Shown here in pieces: positions 38,847 to 49,749 of a stretch of 64,000 nucleotides of DNA. The stretch is taken from positions 310,001 to 374,000 of the forward strand of contig JAGMUV010000013.1 of the NCBI GenBank assembly GCA_020744425.1, read 5' to 3'. The DNA comes from Dactylonectria macrodidyma (Eukaryota > Ascomycota > Sordariomycetes > Hypocreales > Nectriaceae). A program made the position numbers and the translations under genes. How positions within the stretch are numbered: the first letter of the stretch is position 1; each line of letters begins with the position of its first letter. A model generated the notes under the pieces. It was not told the origin of the DNA and did no database searches. It saw only the letters and a list, made by a program, of their open reading frames with translations.

Positions 38847-40316
38847 TCAACCCATAATGCAGCCACATATGATAGATTTCTTTGATGATTGGTTCATGAC
38901 AATGATCGCGTATAAATTGGGGATGGTTCGCTCGTGTTGGGCCAATTACAGTGCAATGGCCTCACTCCCATGTCATCTGCTGATTTTTTACTATCATCAG
39001 ATCATCCGGGTACGCGTGAAAGCCAACCGGCCACTGACTACCGGTCATCGGCCACCGACCTAGGCGCCAATGGTCTTGGTTTGCGCATAAGAAAGCCCCT
39101 CTGGGAAAGAGAGGTGAGTAAAAAAAAAAGACGAGAGGCGAGATAGCTATGAGATACAAGAGGCGAGATATGAGATCAATGTTGGGTAGCGTGATGAGAC
39201 AATATGTTGGGCGGATATGTAGGTACAATTCTGTGCAGGAGAGCTAGACTGCCCGGCTGCTTCTGCATAACCACGGATGGGGACACGACTCGATGCTTTT
39301 TCCGTTTAGAATTCTCCGTCGTCTATCTGGCACGGCTGAGAGCGCCAAGAGCCTATTTTTACCTGTTCTTGACGATTTGGTCTGCTTGCTCGGTTGGGCT
39401 CCGCGAAAAGTTCGACTCGTCGCTGCTAACGTGACGCGCCGAGCAGGAAGTTGAGCTGCAACCACCACCCCCTGTCGCCGCCTGGCCTCGTGGATGGGGA
39501 TGGTTAGGCATGAACGGATCGTACCATGGCGCTTCAAGGCTGCTCACATAGGCGCCAGCCCTGTTCGCTTTCGATTGGTCGTCAGGGGTGCCGTTCAGGT
39601 ATTCAGCCGCCATCAACAGACCAGACCGGCCGAAGAGCTGGACCGCTACGTAGTTCCTTTCCCCAGACACTTGATGTAGGACTCTCATACGCTTGCGATG
39701 ACAAGCCGCAGCTCGTTTCGCGCTCCGGCGCGAACATGACGGGACGGAGTTGGCCGCAAAGAGTGAGCCTGGTGTCTTCAGAGTGCGACATGGGTCGTGC
39801 CAGTTCTGAGGTTACGGCATCTGTAGGGAGGTGTCGTTTCATGTAACTATTGAAGTTGACTGAATTGAATGAGAAGAGAAGAGAGGCCAGTGATGCGAAT
39901 AGGGTCGCTAGTCACGTAAGTGAGGGTATCATGTAGATGTGTAAAGAAGGTTGATTTCCTATCTCACAGTTGTGGGCACGGGACCATAAGGGTCCCGGTC
40001 CACGTGACTGAGGGAGGCCTGATGCCTCAGGCCGGACCCCGAGCTTGAGGCTCGGGATCCGTCTTTCCGCATCAGCCAGTCCCTCTGTCTAGCTTACCCT
40101 CCCGTTTTGATGATAGTCTCTAGGGCTCAGAAACCTTCGCAATATCGCCAACAGCGACGTGAGGACTGTCTCATTCTACGCTGTCCATAACCCTTGACAA
40201 TTTCCTAGAAATCTATCTCTACTGATGTGTCAAACCGAGCGGACAGTCCGATTCATACTTGGAATGTATTTAAAAGGCAAGCCTGAGGCGCTGCGAATCT
40301 TTTTTTTCCAGGTAGT
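38847..40316. other. Intergenic, weak ORFs only
   Basis: Mostly non-coding. Overlapping open frames at 39,359-39,842 on the minus strand (one starting MKRHLPTDAVTSELARPM, the other MRVLHQVSGERNYV) might be one small gene with a frame change, but opposite-strand frames of similar length overlap. No family is recognised. A GC-rich hairpin cluster lies at 39,980-40,056. Confidence 0.4.
39980..40056. other. Three adjacent perfect stem-loops
   Basis: GGGACC/GGTCCC (39,980-39,996), GGCCTGA/TCAGGCC (40,016-40,033) and CCCGAGC/GCTCGGG (40,038-40,056), with loops of 4-5 nt. The second and third stems are only 4 nt apart. The sequence is non-coding. It could be an LTR or MITE terminus, or a structured RNA segment. 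Confidence 0.6.
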
Positions 40317-40327
40317 TTAGTTGGCCA

Positions 40328-40657
40328 TTATCTGAACCACGCGTGGCCGACATTTGCAGAAGTCAATTCTCTTAATGGAACCCTCCTTCTCTCGGGTGGT
40401 GATAATGCAGGAGCCGGAATCCAAGTGGCTAAGGCATAGACATGCAAAACTCTTCTCAGAAGTGAATCCCTCGTTATCACTCCCAAGGTCCGGGCAAACT
40501 CCAAAAAGCCAGAATATTGCTGTTCCTGACTTTCCAAAGCCAGATGATACCATAAGTTCTCTTCATCTGTCCTCTCATGTAGACAGCCAACCTGAAATGT
40601 AAAGCATTGTACGTGGATGGCTGGCGACCACTCCGAGGTCCCGAGTTCAGAAGTCAT
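40328..40657 (-). CDS. Doubtful hypothetical ORF, 109 aa
   Basis: Opens MTSELGTSEWSPAIHVQCF. No recognised family, signal peptide or membrane segment. It overlaps open frames on both strands, so it may be chance or a decayed gene fragment. Confidence 0.15.
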   Translation of the reverse strand: MTSELGTSEWSPAIHVQCFTFQVGCLHERTDEENLWYHLALESQEQQYSGFLEFARTLGVITRDSLLRRVLHVYALATWIPAPALSPPERRRVPLRELTSANVGHAWFR

Positions 40658-41233
40658 GTTGCTGAGAAAACTCTAGAATTGGACTATGCTTCCGACAGGC
40701 TGCTCGACAGACACTGTTGCTCCAGCGTCAGGATCAGCCAGCTAAGGGCAAAATGAGACCGGCCCAGCAATGGAGAACCAAGACCAGATTGGAAAGGCTT
40801 GTCGCCTCTGGTGTCTCCTCGGGGATTACGACCTACCTGGCTGCCAGAAAAGCCGGGGAGGAACTACTTGATCGCAAAAGCAGCGTTGTTTGCTAACAGA
40901 AATCTTCAGTGCTAGTACCTTCCACTCTTCGACTTGACCCAAGCCATGAAGATTCCGGTTATGATATTCAACCCGTCTTTGGAATTAGTAAGATCTTTTT
41001 TGTTATAGTCTGCGATAATCATTGTCACGCCCTCCCTGAAGAGAAGAGACATCCAACTTTTTAAGCGGCGTGAAGTTTGCGACTCTAGGGAATCCGAGAG
41101 CGATTGCTGACGATTTCCAGGACACTTCATCACTCAGTGGCGCTGTTCTTCTTGTATAACTACGGAAGCATTGGGATTTAAGGATGCCTCGAATTTGAAG
41201 AAAACTAAATAGTGTTTTTTGACTTGGTGATAT

Positions 41234-41263
41234 CAGCAACTCGCCCTCGATGGAGTGGACAGC
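41234..41263 (+). repeat. 30-bp direct repeat, copy 1
   Basis: CAGCAACTCGCCCTCGATGG and the following 10 bases recur at 46,528-46,557 with four transitions. The two copies flank the Clr5-ankyrin gene. Confidence 0.6.
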
Positions 41264-42395
41264 TAGCTACTAGTAGAAAATATACTGTGATAAGAACAAA
41301 GATTGGAAAAACCGAGGAACATATCCCGCTAAGAAAGAAGGAGCTTGAGACCCGACCGCTATACCATTTGCAGCATGTGACACCTTCGCAATCATGCCGA
41401 ATGGTACTTGTGGCTGACACGACTGTCATTCCAAATCCTTTTTCTGTCAATCCTAGTAGAGCTGCGTACTCTAAGTTTAATATGACGGAGTTCCGCACTC
41501 GGTTCCTCGCTAATCTTCGCGAGTGGTGTTATTATAGTGGGCGCGGAAAATCATGCGAATCGAACATATACGAGGTCCAACATAGAGATTCCAGGCATTG
41601 GAGGTATCGAGCATCGAGCTGTGACTGGTGGCATCAATTCAGTCTGGGACGTAGCTAAGACGTAAGACCATGTCGTAAGCACTTCAGTGCTGGCGGGCAA
41701 GGACAACAGAGTTGACGTACAGCCTGACATATTGGATGGGATGGATTTGCGTCTCCTCCAAAGCTTCCAGCAAAGCAGGGTGGTGGCAGGCAGACTAGAA
41801 AGCACGCCGGCAAGGCCGATGATGGCTTCCGGGGTCAAAGTCATGACTTCGGTGAGTGGTGGAGGAAACTCTGAAACAGATGTATGTGTCGCTTCAAATA
41901 TGCAAGGAAAGGATGTTGGTGGACTTGTAATGAAAATCATGAAATTATATTGCGAAGGGAATGCCTCATATAAACATTCCCTTTGCGAATTTTGGACAGC
42001 AGAGAGGAGACATTCTCCCTCAGCCACATTCTGATTCCTAGCACGGGGTTGTTGGCTTGGCAGGACGAGGATTATGCTCTGACGCAATGAAGCAGGCGGT
42101 GGGCATCAACAATACGTTATGATGCGTGGTAGGAAAGAGAATTCTGGTCCGGACTAGTGATTTTGTTGATATCCCGACGATTCCCAAAATGCAGCTGGTG
42201 GTAACTTCAGATGTTACTGCCTACTTCCCAGCTGAAAACACGGAGAGGCGGGGATGGATGGTCAACGGGAGGAAGAAAATAGGGAATTTTGTAAAGAACC
42301 AATGACATGCCTTGATTGAATAAGAGGTGTGGGGCTAGGATTGCTTCATGCTTCTCACCGTCTCCTTCTACCTCGCTCTCCATTGGATGAGCAGA

Positions 42396-42489
42396 AAGAG
42401 AAGTTTGGTCACATCCAATAGCAGTCGACGGCGTAACGGTTTAGGACTACGCAATCCTGCAGAATTGAGGCTGAGGTCTAAGCCCAATG
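42396..42489 (+). repeat. Dispersed repeat, copy 2
   Basis: Matches 36,979-37,067, sharing AGAAGTTTGGTCACATCCAA and AGAATTGAGGCT. A further partial copy, GAATTTTGGTCGTATCCAAT, starts at about 42,509. It lies 340 bp upstream of the Clr5-ankyrin gene. Confidence 0.65.
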
Positions 42490-42831
42490 TACCACTGTAC
42501 AAAAACGAGAATTTTGGTCGTATCCAATAAAAGCGTTGCAAAAGGTGAGGCGGGCGCACTAGTTGTGAATTTCAACTCAGCTGTTGAGCATTTAATGAGC
42601 ATTTCCCGCTGCACTCCAACTCTCGATTGATCAATCATGCCTGTCGCAATGCACCACTCTTCACACAACAGAACTCGGAATTCAAAGATCTGACGGCACA
42701 AATCACACTTTCTCAATCATTTTCTTCATTTTCTTCTCTCATTCTATTCTCGTCATTTTTTTTCTATTTCGTTCACATCCATTCAAATTCTCACGAAGGC
42801 ATCCCTCACGTCATCCCTAATCTCACACACC

Positions 42832-45800
42832 ATGAGCCGAGCGTCCAAAATCCCCACCATCGAGTGGGAAAGGCACAAGGAAGAGATATCCCGGTGCTAC
42901 CAGGACATGAAACTATCCGATCTTGCGAAACATATGGCTGAATCGCACAAATTTTTTGCCACGTAAGTTCGCGGGTCCGGTTTTCTAAGCACCGAACTAA
43001 ATGGCCCTGAGCAGAGAAAAGCAGTATGTGCGGAAGCTAGGCGACTGGAAAGTGAAAAAGTACAGCAACAAGCAAGCATGGGAACAAGCCTACCTACAAG
43101 TCCACAAGAGAAAACGAGAAGACAAGACGTCAGAAATCGTCATGAATGGCAAGGTCATCAAGTCCAAGCGGATGAAAAGAGAATTGACAAGATACTCCCT
43201 TCCATGGTCGAAGCACGGGTCCTTGTTGAACGATCCGAGCCAAGAACAACCAAACGCGATTCCTGGGGACCTTGTTGTCCGGACTCCACCGTCCAATCAG
43301 TCTCCGTCAATCACCTTCAACAGTCTTCCTTGGTTCTTATTCCAAGACTCTTTGCAAGACACCTGTAGGTTTTGAAGAAAATCCCCTCCAGGGATCAATG
43401 TCTAATCTATCACAGTTTTTCCCATCGCCGCACGGAACCCTGGTCTTAAGTTTCCCTCAATTTTGGCCAGCCAAGTCGACCTCGCGGAAGGCGAAGTCGC
43501 CTTGTCAGACCAGGTTGGATCCGTCAGTCAGCTGCTGCAACTGAGCAGCTTGATTCCGGATATGGACGTCATCAGCCGGCACAACCGATTACAGAAAGCC
43601 GCAAACGCAAATACGTTTGTCAAAGTGTTCCAGTCCGCCATCTACCTAGCCTCCAATAACCTTCTCCAAGACAATCACATCAAGTCCCTTTTAAAGTGGG
43701 TGTCCAAGATTCAAGGTACCCGAGTTCTCGATCACATACTCTCGATTGGAGGGTTAACGGTCGAGATATTCGCTTCCAGACTGCTTCCTGAAGCCGTACG
43801 GCTTAGAGATATTACCTTGGTTCACAGCATCCTCAAGACTGGAGTCGATCCAAATACACGGTATGCCAAGTCTTTCCCGAAAGACGAGACTGAGTCAGCT
43901 CTCGATATTGCCATTGAAGCTCATGACTCCGAGCTGGTGAAGCTACTGATCAACAACGGCGCTGATGTCAACGATGAATTCGCTTCTGTAACACCTCTCT
44001 ACCTCGCAGTTGAGAGATTATCAATGACCTCTGGCGATGTATCAGTAGTGAAACTACTGATCGATGCTGGAGCGGCGATTAATGCAGAGTCACCCCAGCC
44101 ACGCAATCCAGAATTTCCGGTTAGAGCTGACATAACGCATGGATTTCCTTTACATCGTGCCGTCCACTCGGGTTATCTAGTTGCAGTGCAGCTCTTACTT
44201 GAGGCAGGAGCGAATGTAAATGCTCTGTCTGCGGAATTCGGTTCAGTACTTCAAATTGCAACTGGAAATAAAAATTTGGAAATGGTTAGCTTTTTACTCA
44301 ACGCGAAAGTAAACGCCAATCTAGCGGCCAAGGAAGGGTCTAACAGTCTCGAGGAAGTCAGAGCCCGTGGCGTTTATATTTTTGAAAAGGAATGCGAGCT
44401 GTTCCTGACGCCTATTCAACTTGCGGCCGATGTTGAGAACATCGAGATCGCACACATTTTACTCAATGCCGGGGCGGACGTCAATGGTATTTTCATCCAC
44501 CCACCCAATTTCAACAAAAAGAGCGAATATGACATCATAGCGGATTTGCTTGTGAGACCTCATTGCATTTACGAATACGACTGGGGCATGAGGAGTTATG
44601 GAACCGCGTTACACCAAGCTGCTCTGAATGGCAACTTCGAGATGTGCCGATTTCTCCTAAACTCAGGTGCTAAGGTGGATGCCCTGGATTGTACAGGCTC
44701 AACCCCATTACACGCCGCATGTTCACGGAGTCTCCATGGTTTCTTGTCAAACTACTCCGTAGCACAGCTTCTCCTCTCGAATGGAGCTGACCCGAATGCT
44801 CGGACAAAGTCTGGCTACGGAGATACTACTCTCCAAGTCGCAATTCTCTCAGGTCAATCAGATTTGGTCGACCTCTTGCTGGACTGGGGTGCCGATGTCA
44901 ATGCACATCCTAGCTTCGCTGGTGGGCGAACAGCCCTGCAAGCAGCAGCCACACGTGGCGACGTTGAACTCTTTGAAAGGATTCTCATGAGAGGCGGAGA
45001 TATCCATGCCGAGGTAGCGGAGTTTGACGGGGTGACATGCGTCCAGGCAGCAGCTTTGTCAGAGAACTTACGACTCATCACTCGATTGATGGAACTGGGA
45101 GCCGACAGCAATGACCTTATGAGCGAAGAAGGTTTCGCTGCATTACAATTAGCCGTCGAAGAAAACGACACGTCCGTCGTTCAGAAACTGATCGACGCTG
45201 GAACATTCATCTTCCAAGGCAAATTGCAACAGCCTCTACTCTCTACGGCGATCCAACACAACAGCAATCTTGATATTTTTACCATGATACTCGAGGTAGA
45301 AGGACCCGATCCCCCTGGTTACCCAACTCCTCTTTGCATCGCAATCAAAAAGCAGTCTTTCGATATGGCGTATCAACTGTTGTCCGCAGGAGCTGATGTA
45401 AATAAGCTCTCCTCTCATGACTTGGGCCGCTACCTATCGCCACTCCACTGTGCCATTTGGGCTGCAAATAATAACATGACCAGGGCCCGTTATTCTCGTG
45501 GAGTAGATGCAAAGCAAGCGCTCATTTGTGAGCACACGCCGCTTTCTAGGACACCCGATTGCATCTTCTGTGGCATTGATTTCGTGCAGGCTCTCATCAA
45601 ATATGGCGTTGATGTCAACGAGTCGTGCTCTTCAGGAATAGTTCACGATTACTCCTCATACAAGATGTATGGCTCCATTACACAAGCCGTATCTGAGCAC
45701 TCATACTCAGAAGCTTTAGTCCGAGTTCTGCTTGATGCTGGGGCCAACGTCAACCTTCCTTCAACGGATGATACACCTCTCCAACGAGCGATTTTGAAGC

Positions 45801-46462
45801 AAAATTCTACGTTAGTAGACTTGTTTCTTACCATGGGGGCAGACATCAATGCGCCTGCCGCTTGGGAGAATGGTAAAACAGCACTTCAAGCAGCTGTGTA
45901 TATTCATGACATAGACCTTGTGAGAGATTTAGTATCACGAGGTGCTGATATCAATGGTTCACCTGCAAGAGAGGGTGGTGCCACAGCTTTGCAGCTGGCA
46001 GTGGCGGAAAGGAATCTCCTGATCACCATGTTCCTTCTTGAACAAGGCGCAAACATCAATGCAGCTGCTGTCGGAAAATTTGGCAGAACAGCACTTCAAG
46101 CAGCTGTGGAGCATGAAGACGTGTCTCTAGTCCGAGAGTTGGTATCAAGAGGTGCCGAGGTCAATGGACTTCCTTCATCAGATGGAGGTGCTACAGCTCT
46201 GCAGTTAGCCGCTATCAAAGGGAACTTGCCCATTGCTGTGTTTCTTCTTGAGCAAGGTGCAGATATCAATGCTTCTCCTGCCCTTGCCGACGGCCGCACA
46301 GCTCTGGAAGGCGCTGCCGAGCATGGCCGACTTGACATGGTTCACTTCTTGTTGGCAAATGATGACAACGATGGGACTATTAAGGACCGCTGCCAGGCTG
46401 CAGCGGAATTCGCGGAGAAGAACGGGCATCACATAATCGCTAGGGTTCTTCGAAGTAGATAG
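42832..46462 (+). CDS. Clr5-domain ankyrin repeat protein
   Basis: Three exons: 42,832-42,962, 43,015-43,364 and 43,416-46,462. The introns are 52 and 51 nt (GTAAGT...GAGCAG and GTAGGT...TCACAG), giving 1,175 residues. Residues about 7-60 match the fungal Clr5 domain (IEWERHKEEISRCYQDMKLS, then YVRKLGDWKVKKY after the intron). From about residue 290 to the end come roughly 22 ankyrin repeats (TALQ/TPLH...LLLxxGADVN). The last repeats form a 210-bp duplication (70 residues, two ankyrin units) with phases at 45,878, 46,088 and 46,298. There is no signal peptide or membrane segment, so it is probably intracellular. Ankyrin arrays bind proteins; Clr5 is often found at the N-terminus of such fungal proteins, but its role is not well defined. 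Architecture call sure, function unknown. Confidence 0.9.
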
Positions 46463-47836
46463 ATCTGTCGTGTTTGGAGTAGGTCATGATGGCGGGAGCT
46501 TTGATCATTGTCAGACTGAGTGTGCCAGCAGCAACTCGCCCTTGATAGAGCGGACAGCCAAGTTAGAAGTATGTACTTTTTATTACCGAACTGACACGCC
46601 AAAGACCCTAGTCCCGAACATGCCGCCATGAGCATTCGGAAGGCCACGCAACTAAAGAGGTACTACGGAACGGCGGTTCGATGGACAAAAAATGTAGATG
46701 ATAGTGACCGCGGGAAAAGAAATTTGGTGACCCAAAGAAGATGCCGAGCTTTCGTTGTGTAGCGACTAATACGGAAAGACTCTTTCTTGAATCCGTTACC
46801 TTATGACCAAAGGTATAAACAAACCTCATCAACTCACTAGTCGACTGCGGAGTGACAGGGAGGGGTAACGGAACCATAGTAAGCCTCTCTACCCTTGGAA
46901 CCCCAGATCAACTCAACATTTCTCCTCGGTAATTCAGTAAAACACTGACTACAAGTACTCTATTCGCCTTTCCTAATATCCGCACAAAGCTACGTAACAA
47001 ACCATCCGCTTCATCAAAGGCGAGTTTCTAGTTTGACCATTTGCATCATCGACACGATATCGTACCGTAGGCTGTCATGATTACGGCCTAGCGTGGAGGT
47101 CCCACTATGGCGGACTCTGTCTCTCAAATTGGTATGAGTCCGCTCGCATCTTCGGGGCGCAATAGAGAGAGGGTGTTACTGAAGCCAAGTCCATATCGCG
47201 GAGGACCGCTTCTCAGGTCCCATTTTCAATCTCTACTAACCCTTGGCCACAAATGCCTTGACAACACCACTTCTAGTGGCTTGAAGCGAATCATGCTAAT
47301 GCCGCGATGAGTAATGGATTCATCTCATTTGTCGCCGCTAACCGCCCCCTGTCCAAAGTCGACCCCCGTGTCTAGATGTCCCGTGGAGATGCTTCAACTG
47401 CCGCGGAGATGCTTAAATCTACTACTCAGATGCCTGGCAACTGGTCGAAAATGATATGATACAATGATCTGATGTTAAAAGCGTCCCACCCCCATCAGGA
47501 TACTTTTCCAATGCCCTCGACTAAGCTCCTGATTTCAGTTCCAGTCAACCCACATCCTGCTTCGCCTGTGAAGGTCACAGGCCGTCTTTTTCTTGCAAGT
47601 CCTCTTTTCCGGGATTCTGTGACAAAATATTGTGCCATTTGGAACACGGAAGATGGCAATGCGGACAATTTGATGATGGAAATGACGATTTGTCTATTGA
47701 GAAACCCACCAACAACGCGAAGAATGATCCGACGCCCACGCCAAAACCCGCATACCCCTCAACCATCGTTTTCTCGAGATCTTCCCATTAACCGAGTCAT
47801 GTACGTTATTCATGAATCATGTGACTCCCCCCTCTT
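46463..47836. other. Intergenic region, 1.4 kb
   Basis: No convincing gene. It contains the second copy of the 30-bp repeat (46,528-46,560) and open frames too short and unstructured to call. Confidence 0.5.
46528..46560 (+). repeat. 30-bp direct repeat, copy 2
   Basis: CAGCAACTCGCCCTTGATAG followed by AGCGGACAGCC. Same orientation as 41,234-41,263, and just 65 bp beyond the ankyrin gene's stop codon. Confidence 0.6.
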
Positions 47837-48999
47837 CTACTGGCTGTGCGAGTTCTGCCTCGACTCTATCCTACTCTCCTCATCCGTCGTCATGGCGGCG
47901 TTGCTCTTCCGCCTGAATTCCAGAAAGTTCAAGTGAGTGTGCGAGTGGTGCTCATGAACCCCCACGACGGGGCCCTGATATTCAAGCCCGTCGACCTTGA
48001 TAGGGTCGGCAGACAGCAGATACATGTACCAGTAGTACACGCCGCAGAACAGACCGCCTCCCAGCACGTTTCCTAGAGTTGAGGGGATGATGCCTATCGA
48101 GTGGTGTCAGTGAGATCCTCGGTGCGTGGGCATCCAGGTGCTGCTTACCTTTCCAGATGTACAAGCCGACGTCAAGATGTGGGGTGTGAAGCCAGATACC
48201 AAGCGGGATGAAGAACATGTTTGCCACAACGTGATCGAGGCCGAGGCTCACGAAGGCAAATACGGGAAACCAGAGGCCAATGACCTTGGAGCCCATGTCC
48301 TTGGCCGCGGTTCCGAGGAATATGGCCAGACAGACAAGCCAGTTGCAGCCGATGGCTCGCAGGAAGATCTGGTACATCTCTGGCTTCACCTGTTTCTTGG
48401 TCACAAACGTCTGCACTGTTTCCTTGAACGGAGATGCGTCAAAGACTCCTCCATCTTTCAAGTTGTCAGCCTGCAGCCCCAAAACGAGGAGGCTAGAAGT
48501 CAGATCTTACATCCAAAAATAATGGCCATTGTGAAGAGCGATCCTGCCAGGTTCCCAAAGAAGCAAAGAAACCAATGGAGGAGCATCTTCCGGGCCGGCA
48601 GTCGACCGTGGAGAACAGAGACCATGGTGAACTAACACCCATTGTGTCAGTGGCGATGGCACATTTTCATGTACAAGTTGCCCAACTCACCATGGTAGTT
48701 GCGGTGAAAAGATCCGCACCGGTAAGAACAACCAACACCAGACCCAGCGGGAATACTGAGGCTGCGAATAGCTTGATGACGCCGGGGGCATTCTCCTGAT
48801 ACCACGGCGCAGCCAGGGCAGTCAGCGAGACGGCGCAACCAAAGCTCAGCAGGCATCCCGCGGAGACGGCAGAGAGGAAGATCTTGTCCGGGCGCATGTT
48901 TCCTTTCTTAACACCAGCGCGCGAGATGAGCTCGGCTGTCTGGTCGGGCGTGTAAGCCGCCAGGTTGGTGACGTCGACGGCAAGTTTGTTGCTGCTCAT
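47837..48999 (-). CDS. Formate/nitrite transporter (FNT family)
   Basis: Four exons: 48,999-48,691, 48,631-48,511, 48,454-48,149 and 48,093-47,837. Introns are 59, 56 and 55 nt; the second uses acceptor GAAAG, which restores the frame as FGYGGVFDAS. The product is 330 residues. It shows FNT hallmarks: the N-terminal PDQTAELISRAGVKK helix, ADLFTATTM, FGNLAGSLF, the long IFLRAIGCNWLVCLAIF segment, GLDHVVANMFFIP, and GLYIWKGIIPSTLGNVLGG. Six membrane helices are expected. Fungal members such as NitA of Aspergillus nidulans carry nitrite across the plasma membrane. It is divergent from the NirK gene 750 bp away, which supports nitrite as substrate. The His-rich tail (VHEHHSHTHLNF) is typical. Confidence 0.93.
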
Positions 49000-49749
49000 G
49001 ATGGAGACGAGCAGGTGAGTTTTTGTTAGAGGTGGTTTTTAAGCTTCAATTGATGGTTGTTGTGGTTCAATGGATGTGAGACGGCCTCAACTCTGGCCTT
49101 GATGCTGTTTTTAAACGACTCTCGTCACTCCAGCCTTGAGACCTCACCGCCCGTGCCAGCAGTTCTCCCAGAGTCAATGACATCCCAAGGCGTTGGAAAC
49201 AAGCCGACAAACAAGGAAGCCTCTGCTGATTGCTTCTAAGCATCGTGAGACATTCCGTGGCGCGTTGATAATGGCGAGACTCTTAGTATGTGTATTCTTG
49301 GCCTGGGTTGACAAGAAGCCCTTTCCTATACCATCGTGATGTCTGATAGACCGAGCAGTCTCACCACTATCAGAAGACTTCGAATAGAAGAGGGTGCTAG
49401 AGCCCTGCTGCCCCATGATCACTTGGACTTCGGCGGTCCCGCAGACGCCTAGATTCGAATGTTCTGCCAAGGGCTAAGACGCCAGGGGCCTAGACCAAGC
49501 CTGATCACCCACTCGCCCATGGGGGGGCGAACGTATCACGCAGCAGTAGAGTCCGTCTGATTACCAAGCCCCCGCGGTTAAACTGGCCGGGGACCGGATC
49601 TAGGGCTGGATGCAGGGACTCCGCCTCCTCCCTCGCTTACACCTTCTCCGTGGGCTGATGAGTGTGCTACGTATAAGATTATCATCCTGGTTCAGCTCTG
49701 CTTGCTCGGCGTTATTACACATACCAACCACTCTTATCTTTCAACAATC
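49000..49749. promoter_or_regulatory. Shared divergent promoter of FNT transporter and nirK
   Basis: 750 bp between the two divergent start codons. A TATA-like GTATAAGATTATC stands about 75 bp before the nirK ATG and includes a TTATC (GATA on the other strand), a possible site for a GATA-type nitrogen regulator. No ORF looks real. Co-regulation is inferred from position only. Confidence 0.5.

Larger units (their letters stand above)
40658..42831. other. Low-coding stretch with possible membrane protein fragment
   Basis: About 2.2 kb without a convincing gene. On the minus strand a frame at 42,087-41,551 contains MTLTPEAIIGLAGVLSSLP followed by ATTLLCWKLWRRR, a plausible N-terminal membrane segment with a basic stop. 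The rest does not resemble a known family, and any exons further down could not be joined securely. It holds repeat copies at 41,234-41,263 and 42,396-42,489. A T-rich pyrimidine tract at about 42,720-42,780 fits the leader of the next gene. Confidence 0.35.

Noticed and set aside
47846..48635. Plus-strand frames of 76-169 residues
   Set aside because: They are antisense to the FNT transporter exons, whose motifs and splice sites are clear on the minus strand.
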